Of a stretch of 53,759 nucleotides of DNA, positions 26,561 to 35,187 are shown in pieces. The notes below the pieces were generated by a model. The model did not search any database. It was not told the origin of the DNA and saw only the letters and a list, made by a program, of their open reading frames with translations. Location: assembly GCA_021324185.1 (NCBI GenBank), contig JAJPJN010000146.1, forward strand, positions 1-53,759, read 5' to 3'. How positions within the stretch are numbered: position 1 is the stretch's first letter; the number at the start of each line of letters is the position of its first letter. Position numbers and translations under genes: made by a program. Origin of the DNA: Terriglobia bacterium (GTDB lineage Bacteria > Acidobacteriota > Terriglobia > Bryobacterales > Bryobacteraceae).

Positions 26561-28477
26561 CTAAACTGCGGACACCAGCTCCTGAACTTCCGCTTTAGCG
26601 CAAGATCTTTGATGATGTGCATCCCAAAGCGCAAGCATCAACAAATTCCAAAGCTTACGGCTGTGGTCGTGTCTACCTGACTGATGTTCGCTAAACAGAC
26701 GCCGCGCCTCGCTGGTCCTGATGTAGCTTTCCATCTCATCGCGAAGTACTGTTTGCTGGTAGAGCGATTTCAAACTGGTCCGAAACCAGCGCGCTAGCGG
26801 CACTTGAAAACCCATCTTGCGGCGGTCTATCACTTCAGCCGGCACATACGGGCGCACAGCTTGCTTGAGAATGTGTTTACCTGTGCCAAAACGCACCTTC
26901 AACGCACTCGGCAGCTTGCACGCGATTTCGCCCAATCGATAATCAAGCAAGGGAGACCGGCTTTCGAGCGAATACGCCATCGTGGCCCGGTCGGCTTTAA
27001 CCAGGATGTCTCCCGGTAAATAGGTTTGCAGGTCGACCGCTTGCATTTGCTCGAGAGGTGTAAGTTCACGGACATCGTGGAACAGTTTGCGAAAGTAATC
27101 TCTAGGAGAGTAAGCCTCGCCGCCGAGTAAGCCCGGGGACAAAATTCGTTCCAGCGCCTCATCCCGAAAAGCGGTCATCGAGGTGAAATAAGCGTCGCTC
27201 AGTGTTCGCGCCAAATTGCCAAGCAGCGTCTTTGCGCGAAATACTTGCGGCATATAGTCGAGCTTCGGATAGTATTGGCCCGCAACTCGAAACACCGGAT
27301 CCCGAAACCACGCCGGAAAGCACCTGCGAAGCCGTTCTTCGAACACTCCGTGGATGTAGCGCCGGTAGCCGCCAAATAACTCATCGGCTCCGTCGCCACT
27401 CAGTGCTACCGTGACATGCTTTCTTGTCATCCGCGATAGATACAGCATGGGCACCGCAGAAGAATCGCCGAATGGCTCATCGAACGTCTCGATCAGCTTG
27501 CCAAGCACGTCCCCGATGGAGAGAGAAACAACCTCTTCGCGATGTTCTGTGCCATATCGCTCGACAACTAAGCGTGCGAACGGCAACTCATCAAAATTCT
27601 TCTCTGTGAAGCCAATCGAAAACGTATTGACGCGAGCGCCTGTTTGAGCCATTAAGGCCACAACCGAACTCGAATCCACTCCTCCACTTAAAAACGCTCC
27701 GAGCGGCACATCGCTTATCATTCGGCAACGTACGGCATCGGCCATTTGGGCTCTGAGCGCCTCAATAGCGTCTGCATGCGGATATTCGCATTCGCCGCCA
27801 AATGGCGGGGTCCAGTAGCGCTGTATGCGTACGCCCGATTCCGTAACGACCAGGCTGTGCGCGGGCGGAACCCGATGCACATCCTCATAGATACTGCGAG
27901 GGTCCGGCACATAGGAAAAGGCCAGAAAGTCCGCCACGCTTTGCCGGTCAACGGGGCGGTCGAAGGCGGGAAGAACGGTTAGGCTTTTTAGCTCCGATGC
28001 AAAGCAAAAGCGAAATCCGGGAATGCGTTCGGAATAATATAAGGGCTTTTTGCCGAAACGGTCACGGCATAACAGTAACTTGCGCTGGCGGCGATCCCAG
28101 ATCGCGAACGCGAACATCCCATTCAAATATTCAGGTACGCGTTCACCTACTTCTTCGTATAAGTGGACAATAACTTCGGTATCGCAACGGGTCGCAAATA
28201 CATGCCCTTTTTTTTCCAGATCCTGCCGCAGCTCAACAAAGTTATATATCTCGCCGTTGAACGTAATTTGAATGGACCCATCTTCATTCCCCAGCGGTTG
28301 CGCCCCCCCAGCCACGTCGATGATGCTCAGGCGCCGGTGCCCCAGCGCCACCCGGTCATCAAAAAACTCGCCGTATGCATCCGGCCCGCGATGGCTGAGA
28401 CGATCACACATCAGCCGCAACCAGGATCGATCGACGCGCTCATGCCTGGCGGCGATGAAACCCGCAATACCGCACAT
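26561..28477 (-). CDS. Asparagine-synthase-like amidotransferase, exosortase-associated (TIGR03108-like)
   Basis: 638-residue two-domain enzyme. The N-terminal Ntn glutaminase begins MCGIAGFIA with the catalytic Cys2 and contains LSHRGPDAYGEF and TFNGEIYNF. The C-terminal synthetase domain has the PP-loop GAFLSGGVDSSSVVAL near residue 260 and ALSGDGADELFGGYRRY. It should use glutamine to amidate a carboxylate in an ATP-dependent reaction. In exosortase loci the target is thought to be a uronic acid in the exopolysaccharide rather than aspartate. The diacetamido-uronic acid pathway in this window supplies such a carboxylate. It lies 14 bases after the small Xre gene. Confidence 0.92.
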   Translation of the reverse strand: MCGIAGFIAARHERVDRSWLRLMCDRLSHRGPDAYGEFFDDRVALGHRRLSIIDVAGGAQPLGNEDGSIQITFNGEIYNFVELRQDLEKKGHVFATRCDTEVIVHLYEEVGERVPEYLNGMFAFAIWDRRQRKLLLCRDRFGKKPLYYSERIPGFRFCFASELKSLTVLPAFDRPVDRQSVADFLAFSYVPDPRSIYEDVHRVPPAHSLVVTESGVRIQRYWTPPFGGECEYPHADAIEALRAQMADAVRCRMISDVPLGAFLSGGVDSSSVVALMAQTGARVNTFSIGFTEKNFDELPFARLVVERYGTEHREEVVSLSIGDVLGKLIETFDEPFGDSSAVPMLYLSRMTRKHVTVALSGDGADELFGGYRRYIHGVFEERLRRCFPAWFRDPVFRVAGQYYPKLDYMPQVFRAKTLLGNLARTLSDAYFTSMTAFRDEALERILSPGLLGGEAYSPRDYFRKLFHDVRELTPLEQMQAVDLQTYLPGDILVKADRATMAYSLESRSPLLDYRLGEIACKLPSALKVRFGTGKHILKQAVRPYVPAEVIDRRKMGFQVPLARWFRTSLKSLYQQTVLRDEMESYIRTSEARRLFSEHQSGRHDHSRKLWNLLMLALWDAHHQRSCAKAEVQELVSAV

Positions 28478-28491
28478 TTAGCGTCTACCTC

Positions 28492-28722
28492 TTACGTGCA
28501 TGCACCTTGACTCGATGCCGAGGCGCTCTTCTGTCCCGTCTCGAACAGCCACGTCTCGTCTCGCTGCAGCAGTTCGGCAATTCTCGCTCGCGTCTGTGGA
28601 GTCGGCTCCCGGAAACCATTTAAAATCCGGCTTAGCAACGTCTCATCGATTCCGAGCATCTGCGCCAGGCGGTTCTGCTTAATCCCCGCGCGCCAAAGCT
28701 CCAGCCTCAGATTTGGATACAT
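28492..28722 (-). CDS. Small Xre-type helix-turn-helix protein
   Basis: 76-residue DNA-binding protein made almost entirely of one HTH domain: IKQNRLAQMLGIDETLLSRIL is the helix-turn-helix, and NGFREPTPQTRARIAELLQ completes the five-helix fold. It starts with ATG after AGGA. It sits inside the glycan operon, 47 bases after the autokinase gene and 14 before the amidotransferase, an unusual place for a regulator. It may feed back on the operon, or be a regulator-like protein with another partner. Confidence 0.8.
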   Translation of the reverse strand: MYPNLRLELWRAGIKQNRLAQMLGIDETLLSRILNGFREPTPQTRARIAELLQRDETWLFETGQKSASASSQGACT

Positions 28723-28769
28723 TTTTCCTGTAATCTCCCTAAACTTCTGCCAACCTCAATGCGGCTGGC

Positions 28770-29672
28770 CTACGACGCTTTCGCCGCTGGCTGCTCATAC
28801 CGGTAATACCCATACCGTTTCCTGCGCCAGAGAAACCACGGCTCCACGCAGTTCAAAACCACCCCGAGCAGTTTCTGTTTGGGTATCGTCTCCAGCGTTT
28901 CGATACATGCGCCGCGTCTGCTGTAGTCGGGCCTTGCCACAAAAATTACGCCATCCGCGGCCAGTTGCACCGAATCGTAATCGGCCACTGCTCCAGCCGG
29001 CGGTGCATCAAAAATGACGTAGTCGAAATTTTGCCGCAGCGCGTGAACGAATTGACGCCACCGGTCCGATTCCAGCAACTCCGCTTGATTTTGGTGCTGT
29101 TCGCCCGCCGGCAACACCCAAAGATTAGGCAGTTCTTGAATGCACAATGCTGCCTTTTCGAAAGTGGTCGCGCCTGTCAGAACCTCGGTCAACCCCGGTG
29201 AAACGCTCAATCCGAGGTAGCTCGCCACCTGAGGATGGCGCATGTCCGCGTCAATTAGGGCAACACGGCTCCCGGCCTTCAGCGCGAACGCCGCCGACAA
29301 ATTAATCGCCGTCACGGTCTTGCCGTCCCCGGAACCTGAACTCGAAACCACCAGCATTTTTGGTTTTGACGGGTGATGCAGAATTTTCGTTCTGATCAGC
29401 CGGTACTCTTCTGTTGCTAACCCCTGCCCTTCCTCCTCAAACAGAAGGACCGGAGCCGACTTGGACACCCGCAGAGATGCCGTCCGGCAGGCGTCGTTCA
29501 GCTCATGCGATAAAGGAGCCGGATGCGCCGTTGTGCTCGAACGATCGCTTCGCGCCGCGCCTGGCGGTGACTTCGCCTCGACCGCCAGCCCCGTGTTTTC
29601 CGGCGCCGTGAGCGGAAACTCCGCCGACCCGATCAGTTCAGCCTTTCGCAACGATTCGAAAAAATTACTCAA
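28770..29672 (-). CDS. Tyrosine autokinase of exopolysaccharide system (CpsD/Wzc-C-like)
   Basis: 300-residue BY-kinase. Walker A is VVSSSGSGDGKTVTA (about 108-121), Walker A' is VALIDADMRHPQ (about 138-149) and Walker B is DYVIFDAPPAG (about 217). The C-terminus carries the tyrosine cluster YGYYRYE, the usual autophosphorylation tail. It works with the separate Wzz-like membrane protein encoded two genes upstream, since it has no membrane segment of its own, and regulates polymer length and export. Start ATG is 9 bases after the AAA ATPase gene. It belongs to the type found with XrtA (TIGR03018-like from memory). Confidence 0.92.
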   Translation of the reverse strand: MSNFFESLRKAELIGSAEFPLTAPENTGLAVEAKSPPGAARSDRSSTTAHPAPLSHELNDACRTASLRVSKSAPVLLFEEEGQGLATEEYRLIRTKILHHPSKPKMLVVSSSGSGDGKTVTAINLSAAFALKAGSRVALIDADMRHPQVASYLGLSVSPGLTEVLTGATTFEKAALCIQELPNLWVLPAGEQHQNQAELLESDRWRQFVHALRQNFDYVIFDAPPAGAVADYDSVQLAADGVIFVARPDYSRRGACIETLETIPKQKLLGVVLNCVEPWFLWRRKRYGYYRYEQPAAKAS

Positions 29673-29681
29673 TGATTCACC

Positions 29682-30683
29682 TCAAGCTCGATTCAATCCC
29701 AGTCGTGTTAACCAGCCGCCCGCTTTCGCCCGCTTCTGTGCCTCAGCCTCGTAGCGCTCAATAGTTCTCAGCGAAGGCATCCCCTCCGCTACGGGCTGCT
29801 TTTTCTCAGGCATCTTGAGTTGCGGGGTTGGGCTCGCAACGGCGCTAGCATTTTCCGCATCCACACCGCTGGCCGTATTCAACAGAAGATCGGAAGCCGC
29901 CGCCTCAATCTGGGCGCGATTGATCGTCCGCGTCTCATTCGCAAACGCATTCGTCAGCGCCGTATCGCAAATCGTGTTAATCAGCCGCGGTATGCCGCGC
30001 GAATACTCCGCCAGCGCCCGCGCAGCATCGGCGGTAAAAGGAAGCTTTTCCTTTGCCCCGGCGCGCATCCAGCGCGTTTTCAGATACTGCACAACTTCCG
30101 CTTCCGACAGCGCCCCAATCGCCACCCGGATAGCAATCCTTTGCCGCAGTTGCCGCATATCGTCCCGCGCCAGAACGGCATTCAGCTCGTTCTGTCCCGC
30201 CAGTACAATCTGCAACAGTTTGTGCTCAGCCGTCTCGGCATTCGTCAACAGCCGAATCTCTTCAAGTAGCTCCGGCGACAGCTTCTGCGCTTCATCGATA
30301 ACCAGCACCGGGTTTTTCCCCTCTTCGTAGCTGCGCACCAGAAACTGTTGGAACATCACCAGCCTTTGCGCCTTGCTCGCCGGAATATTCGGGAACCCGA
30401 AATCGAGCATCGTGTACTCCAGAAACTCCGCCGCCGTCAGCGTCGGATGAACCACAAAGCTGAACACGATTCGCTCCGCCGAGACACGCCGCAGTATCGT
30501 TCTCAACAAAGTGGTTTTGCCCGTGCCGGCATCTCCCGTCAAAACAAGAAAACCCTTACGGCAGGTGATCGCATACAGCAGACCAGCAAGCGCTTCTCTA
30601 TGTTTGTCAGTCAGATACAGGAAATCCGGATCCGGAGTGATAGCGAACGGATTCCGCTCGAGACCAAAAAAACGCTGGTACAT
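29682..30683 (-). CDS. Exosortase-associated AAA ATPase (TIGR03015-like, ExeA/GspA fold)
   Basis: 333-residue ATPase. MYQRFFGLERNPFAITPDPD is the conserved N-terminus of the family, so translation is placed at 30683 although the frame stays open for 58 more codons. Walker A is LTGDAGTGKTTLLR (48-61), Walker B is NPVLVIDEAQKLS near 125, and GIPRLINTICDTAL is the sensor-2 helix. Relatives (ExeA) help insert or assemble envelope complexes; the exosortase branch has unknown clients in exopolysaccharide secretion. It sits between the chain-length gene (8-base gap) and the autokinase gene (9-base gap). Confidence 0.92.
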   Translation of the reverse strand: MYQRFFGLERNPFAITPDPDFLYLTDKHREALAGLLYAITCRKGFLVLTGDAGTGKTTLLRTILRRVSAERIVFSFVVHPTLTAAEFLEYTMLDFGFPNIPASKAQRLVMFQQFLVRSYEEGKNPVLVIDEAQKLSPELLEEIRLLTNAETAEHKLLQIVLAGQNELNAVLARDDMRQLRQRIAIRVAIGALSEAEVVQYLKTRWMRAGAKEKLPFTADAARALAEYSRGIPRLINTICDTALTNAFANETRTINRAQIEAAASDLLLNTASGVDAENASAVASPTPQLKMPEKKQPVAEGMPSLRTIERYEAEAQKRAKAGGWLTRLGLNRA

Positions 30684-30691
30684 TGCAATCC

Positions 30692-32380
30692 TCAATACCG
30701 GCTTTTCAGAACGTAGTAGGCCGCCGCCACAAGCAAAGCCGCCGCGACGGAGGAAACCGCAAGAAAGCGCATCCGGATTGATCTCGTGCTGAGCGCGGCA
30801 TCCACCTGTATGAGCGGAACACGTCCTAGCACCGGGACGCTCGCCGGCAGTTCCCATTCGCCCAACAGGTTGTTTCGCGTAATCTCAAGTGCCAGGCCCA
30901 AGCCAAAGGACACCAATAAAGAAGCTGCCACTCCAATCCCGAGCCACAACGACCTCAAGGGTTTAATCGGTTTATCGGGAACGCGCGCCGGGTCTAAAAT
31001 TTCAAAGCGTTCGGATTTCTGCCGCCGCTCCATGTCCGTCGACATCTCCGCTTCATTGCGTTTATCGAGCAGTGATTTGTAATTTGCTTTCGACGTCTCA
31101 TAATCCCGCGTCAAAGCAGCCATTTGCTGCTCAACTAAGGGAAGCGCATCCACGCGCGACTGCATCGCGCCAATCTGCGCCAAAATCTGCTGCCGGTCCA
31201 CCTGCTCCGTCTCCAGATCTTTCTTGAGCGCAGCGAGCTCGCTCTCCATTAACGCGATCTTGCCGCGTTCCTGAATAATCTCCCTGGGAACGACCTGCGT
31301 TCCAGCCGCCCCGGCAGTAGTCTGGCCCGCATTGCCGGCTGCCCCCTTACTTCCCTGCCCGGCATCCTTATTAGCCGCCGCATTATTAGCCGCCGCATTA
31401 GCCGCCGCTTCTCTTTCCGCTTCTTCCCTCTGCGCTTGCTTCAGTTGCGCAATACGCGCCTCGAGCGCCAGAACCTCAGGGTAATCCGGCGTATAGCGTG
31501 TCTTCATTTCAGACAGCGTTCGCTCGAGCGTAAGCAGCGTCTTGCCTTCGGCGTCTGTAACCGCAACGGTTGTGTGTGCAACTTCCGGCGCTCCGGACAC
31601 CGCATTGTTCCTCAACTGAAGGCTGCGCTGCATGTTGGCCAGTAGCGATTCCTCTGTCGAAATCGAGGTTTCGAGCATGACCTTCTCTTGCTGCGCGCGA
31701 TTGATTGCGTCCTGAATGCCTTGCAGTTGAACACGCAGGTTACTCAGGTTAGAAAGGAGCGGATTTTCCTGTTCCGGTAACGATCCGTTGTGCTCCGCCT
31801 TGAACTTTGCTACTTTCTGTTCCTCGTCATCCAGCTCTTTCTTGGCCTGTTCCAGTTGATTGTCAATAAACTCCGACGTGCCTGCGGCTTCCATTTCCCG
31901 CGTTTGCAGATTTTCCTGGATGTAAAAGTCGGCTAACTGGTTGGCAACCGCCGCCACCACCACGGGCGATCGGCCTTCATATCCAACCCGAAAAGCAACC
32001 GGCTTGCCTGTGGCCCAATTATCCTTCTGAACATTTACTGAAATGTCACGACGCATCTGTTCAATAAGTTCTTCCTGCGATTTCGGCCTTCCCTCTTTGT
32101 ACAAGCCGAAATCGTGGATCAGCTTTAACAGTCGCGTCGTGCTCATAATCTGCTGGCTGATAACCGCCAGCCGGTCGCTTACGCCGCTACTAACCGTAGA
32201 GCTGACAAACTTTTCCGGAATTTTTTGAGCGTCGACAAGTATTACTGCTTCTGCCTTGTAGATAGGCGGCATTTCATACACCACGGTCGCTGAAATGGCA
32301 CACAGTAGAACGCTTGCGGTCGCGATAACCCATCTACGCTTCCAAAGCATACGGAGGATCGACAAAGGAGGAAGTGGCAT
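30692..32380 (-). CDS. Wzz-like chain-length determinant, exosortase-associated (TIGR03007-like)
   Basis: About 562 residues. The N-terminal helix WVIATASVLLCAISATVVYE, the periplasmic Wzz domain (PIYKAEAVILVDAQKIPEKF) and a long coiled coil are followed by a helix near the C-terminus (LRSLWLGIGVAASLLVSFGL) and a final hydrophobic tail. An Ala/Asn/Gly-rich low-complexity stretch (EREAAANAAANNAAANKD and onward, about residues 330-365) interrupts the coiled coil. The start is placed at the internal Met (MPLPPLSILRMLWKRRW), which matches the family N-terminus and follows AAGGATGGGG. The upstream in-frame ATG at 32452 would lie before the predicted sigma-54 transcription start. First gene of the 24066-32380 operon. 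Confidence 0.9.
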   Translation of the reverse strand: MPLPPLSILRMLWKRRWVIATASVLLCAISATVVYEMPPIYKAEAVILVDAQKIPEKFVSSTVSSGVSDRLAVISQQIMSTTRLLKLIHDFGLYKEGRPKSQEELIEQMRRDISVNVQKDNWATGKPVAFRVGYEGRSPVVVAAVANQLADFYIQENLQTREMEAAGTSEFIDNQLEQAKKELDDEEQKVAKFKAEHNGSLPEQENPLLSNLSNLRVQLQGIQDAINRAQQEKVMLETSISTEESLLANMQRSLQLRNNAVSGAPEVAHTTVAVTDAEGKTLLTLERTLSEMKTRYTPDYPEVLALEARIAQLKQAQREEAEREAAANAAANNAAANKDAGQGSKGAAGNAGQTTAGAAGTQVVPREIIQERGKIALMESELAALKKDLETEQVDRQQILAQIGAMQSRVDALPLVEQQMAALTRDYETSKANYKSLLDKRNEAEMSTDMERRQKSERFEILDPARVPDKPIKPLRSLWLGIGVAASLLVSFGLGLALEITRNNLLGEWELPASVPVLGRVPLIQVDAALSTRSIRMRFLAVSSVAAALLVAAAYYVLKSRY

Positions 32381-32452
32381 AGACACCCCATCCTTCGCAT
32401 TGGTCTTCAGGCCAAGAGGCGTTTGATTCAACATTTTGTTGCAATCTGGCAT

Positions 32453-32470
32453 GTTGCACTTCCCGTTCCA
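32453..32470 (-). promoter_or_regulatory. Candidate sigma-54 promoter of chain-length operon
   Basis: TGGAAC-GGGAA-GTGCA on the minus strand with GG-N10-GC spacing. Predicted transcription start about 32441, giving a leader of about 60 bases to the ATG at 32380. An A/T-cored dyad CGAAAAATTTCG at 32512-32523 lies about 45 bases upstream. Confidence 0.6.
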
Positions 32471-32599
32471 TTGCGCCGCCTTCCACTTGTAACCCGCATT
32501 TAGTACTGGAACGAAAAATTTCGGTAACTAGTGCTTGCTTTTTTCCCTTTCTCGGCTTTCGCTGCCTTTTTCACCCAACCGGAACGGCAATTCGGCCCA

Positions 32600-32617
32600 C
32601 GGTTGCTCAATTGCAAT
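32600..32617 (+). promoter_or_regulatory. Weak sigma-54-like site before epsI
   Basis: CGGTTG-CTCAA-TTGCA has the right spacing and a good -12 element but a poor -24 element. The predicted transcription start is only about 6 bases before the ATG at 32632. Confidence 0.3.
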
Positions 32618-32631
32618 CCTCGACAGCGTAG

Positions 32632-33249
32632 ATGAGATCTCTCTCTGCGGTAGTAGTGGGCCTTCTGGCCGTAACCCTTGGCTTCTCACGATGGATTGAA
32701 CACAAGCCAGCAGAGCCGCTCGCCAGGCCTTTGCAGGCCATTCCGCCCCAATTGGGTGCATGGCGCGCCTCGAGCAGCAACTCGCTTGGGCCGGATGTCG
32801 AAAAGGTCCTGAAAGCGACCTCCTACGTCTCCCGCACCTACACCGACGGCAGCACCGCCCTTGATTTCTTCGTCGCCTACTACGCAACACAGCATGCCGG
32901 AGAAAGCATGCACTCGCCGAAACACTGCCTTCCCGGCAGCGGCTGGGAAATCGCTCAGCCCGGCAGCCTGCAGCTTTCGGCCGGCTCGCAAACCATAAAC
33001 ATCAATCGCTACCTGATCCGAAGGGGCGCTGACCGCCGCCTGGTGCTCTATTGGTATCAAACCGGCAGTCGCGTCATCGCCGATGAGTACCGCGCGAAGG
33101 CGTTTTTGGCCTGGGATGCGATGGTAAATCAAAGTCTTAGCGGTTCCATCGTCCGCGTTGTCTCTTTGGATGACCCGTCATCGGCGCAGAAGGCCCAACA
33201 GTTTGCTCGCTTAGCCTGGGCTGAAGTAGCACGCTGCTTCCGAGGCTGA
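32632..33249 (+). CDS. epsI: EpsI-family protein
   Basis: 205-residue protein with an N-terminal membrane anchor (AVVVGLLAVTLGFSRW) and a periplasmic domain of the EpsI family (TIGR02914-like), often fused to or adjacent to exosortase. Diagnostic segments are LGAWRASSS, YYATQHAGESMHSPKHCLPGSGWEI and VLYWYQTGSRVIADEYRAKA. The paired HSPKHCLPGSGW stretch with its Cys is the family hallmark. Function unknown; it is required for exopolysaccharide in some species. Here it is 30 kb from exosortase and faces away from the chain-length operon. Confidence 0.9.
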   Translation: MRSLSAVVVGLLAVTLGFSRWIEHKPAEPLARPLQAIPPQLGAWRASSSNSLGPDVEKVLKATSYVSRTYTDGSTALDFFVAYYATQHAGESMHSPKHCLPGSGWEIAQPGSLQLSAGSQTININRYLIRRGADRRLVLYWYQTGSRVIADEYRAKAFLAWDAMVNQSLSGSIVRVVSLDDPSSAQKAQQFARLAWAEVARCFRG

Positions 33250-33270
33250 AACCACGCCTTCGCGCTTAGC

Positions 33271-33657
33271 TCACACGCCGTACATCCCTGCGCCATTCGT
33301 CTGAATCGGTAATCCGTACGCCGCCATCTGCGTCTTCGGCGCCGCTTGACTTCCAATCCGGAACTCCAATATCCGGCAACCGATTCCAAACGAAGCCCTG
33401 GATGTGTCCGCCACAATGCGGACCACTTCGGCTTTGCCTTTAATTACGCACGACGACTCACAGCCCGGCATCGGCGACGGCAGGAAGATCGTAAACCAGA
33501 TCTCTTCTTTCACGCCCAGCGGCTCTCGCACAATGCAGAAAAACCCGTCGCAGCCAATATTGCGTGTCTCCCCCGTAACAGCACTCCCCGTCGATGGACG
33601 AACAAGCTTTATGGGTAGATAAAGGTCAAAGCGCGCAGAAGCTCTTTTGTCGTTCAT
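33271..33657 (-). CDS. PilZ-domain protein
   Basis: 128-residue cytoplasmic protein. RASARFDLYLPIKLV gives the RxxxR-type c-di-GMP contact (partly degenerate), TRNIGCDGFFCIV replaces the D/NxSxxG motif (N-I-G-C-D-G), and GFGIGCRILEF-like sequence (ASFGIGCRILEF) closes the barrel. Members bind c-di-GMP and often control exopolysaccharide export; whether this one still binds is uncertain. The frame is open upstream to a TTG at 33843, but the extra 62 codons have A/T-ending codons and no family match, so the ATG at 33657 is preferred. Convergent with epsI. Confidence 0.75.
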   Translation of the reverse strand: MNDKRASARFDLYLPIKLVRPSTGSAVTGETRNIGCDGFFCIVREPLGVKEEIWFTIFLPSPMPGCESSCVIKGKAEVVRIVADTSRASFGIGCRILEFRIGSQAAPKTQMAAYGLPIQTNGAGMYGV

Positions 33658-33956
33658 TCGTAATTGACTGTTAATGAGTTTGCTCCGCGCGCCGATATAG
33701 AAGCTGCCGCCCGCGGGACTACATTTCGTAAGCAGGTTTAATTCCTTGTCAAGTCTCACAAACTTATCAACCAATTTTTCTAAGCAACGAGCCGTACTAC
33801 CGGAAGTGCTAGTACTGGTTCCACTCAGATTTCTCTTGCTCAATCGTTCAACTTTTGCGAAAGTTCTAAATACATACGAAATTCTGAAAAAGTTTGGGAC
33901 AGCCGCGTTCTAGCTCCGGCCGCCCTTCTTCTGCAGGTTCGGAGGAACTCTCTCGC

Positions 33957-35150
33957 TTGAAGCTCAACGTCTTTACCGATGATCCACAACTTATTTCGAC
34001 CATACGGCAGGTCGCGCCAGATCCCACCGTCTTAGCCGACTTAGATCTCGCAATAAGTGCTGGTGATATCCACATCTGGGATATCGATACCAGCTCCCAC
34101 ATTCCCCCTTCGATTCTGGATGGCCGTGATTCGCCTCTCCTGATCGCCGGAACTGAAAAGAGTGTCTCCGCTGCAGATCATGAAGTACTGCTGCGTTGCT
34201 GCCCTTTGCTGAAGCCCGTCAACGTTTTTTCGATGCGCGCTTTCCTCGATTTGGCCGTCGCCGGAAGAAGCTGCAAACAGAAGGCTCTCACGTGTGACGA
34301 GCTCACCTCAGATCGTGAGACGCTACTCGAATACACCTTGGCCACGAACCTCCGGCTGCAACAGTACGACCGCCAACGGACAAACTTCCTGTCGCGCGCG
34401 CTGCACGATATGCGGGCTCCCTTGACCGCCCTTCACGGCTACTGTGAACTGCTCGCCGACGGCCGCCTGGGTTCCGTCACGCCCCAGCAGCAGGAACTGC
34501 TGGTCCGTATGCAGGCCAGCACGCGCCGCCTTCTTAGGCAGTCAACCGGCATGTTCGAGTTGAGCGTTCTGGGCCATGTTCGCCGCAAGCCGCAACTCGT
34601 TCAGGCGGATATCGAGGAAGTAATTGCCCAGGCCATGCACGACACCTCAATCCTCGCACAGGAGAAAGATATCGAAGTATCTACGCTGCTCGAACCACCC
34701 AGCGAAACACTTTTGCTCGAGCCCGAGCAAATGACGCAAGTCTTCCTAAATATTCTCGAAAATTGCTGTAAATTTACACCTCAGGGCGGCAGCATCCAGT
34801 TATTCGGATCTAACATCGCCTGGGATTTTGGCGCGCAGCCGCTCGAAAACCCGCATCGGCCTTCCGGCTATCGCGTGGATATTCAGGATAACGGCCCCGG
34901 CATTCAGCATCACTTGCTCTCTTCGATTTTCGAAGAATATACCTCCTATTCAGGCGGGCAGGACCGCTCCGGTGGCGGGCTAGGGCTCGCAATTTCGAAG
35001 ATGATTGTCACCGCCCACGGCGGATCGATCTTTGCCACCAACGCCAATCCCGGTGCGAAATTTTCCATCGTTCTGCCTTTTGAACGCGCCGCATCACTCA
35101 GTCCAGCGGAAGATATCAACCCGCCCGTATTACTGCAACTTCCCGCTTAG
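33957..35150 (+). CDS. Soluble histidine kinase, partner of PrsR-like regulator
   Basis: About 397 residues with no membrane segment. Residues 1-110 look like a receiver (LNVFTDDPQLISTIR; GDIHIWDIDT at the acidic strand; LLKPVNVF at the conserved Lys). HisKA follows with FLSRALHDMRAPLTALHGY, and the ATPase domain has VFLNILENCCKFTP (N box), DIQDNGPGIQ (G1) and SGGGLGLAISKM (G2). The start is taken as TTG at 33957, ten bases after GGAGGA; an earlier TTG at 33894 lacks a ribosome site. The regulator gene follows after 37 bases. It occupies the place of the large membrane kinase PrsK but does not resemble it. Confidence 0.85.
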   Translation: MKLNVFTDDPQLISTIRQVAPDPTVLADLDLAISAGDIHIWDIDTSSHIPPSILDGRDSPLLIAGTEKSVSAADHEVLLRCCPLLKPVNVFSMRAFLDLAVAGRSCKQKALTCDELTSDRETLLEYTLATNLRLQQYDRQRTNFLSRALHDMRAPLTALHGYCELLADGRLGSVTPQQQELLVRMQASTRRLLRQSTGMFELSVLGHVRRKPQLVQADIEEVIAQAMHDTSILAQEKDIEVSTLLEPPSETLLLEPEQMTQVFLNILENCCKFTPQGGSIQLFGSNIAWDFGAQPLENPHRPSGYRVDIQDNGPGIQHHLLSSIFEEYTSYSGGQDRSGGGLGLAISKMIVTAHGGSIFATNANPGAKFSIVLPFERAASLSPAEDINPPVLLQLPA

Positions 35151-35187
35151 AGTATCGGGACAAAGGTTCAAAACGAGGAGCAAAATT

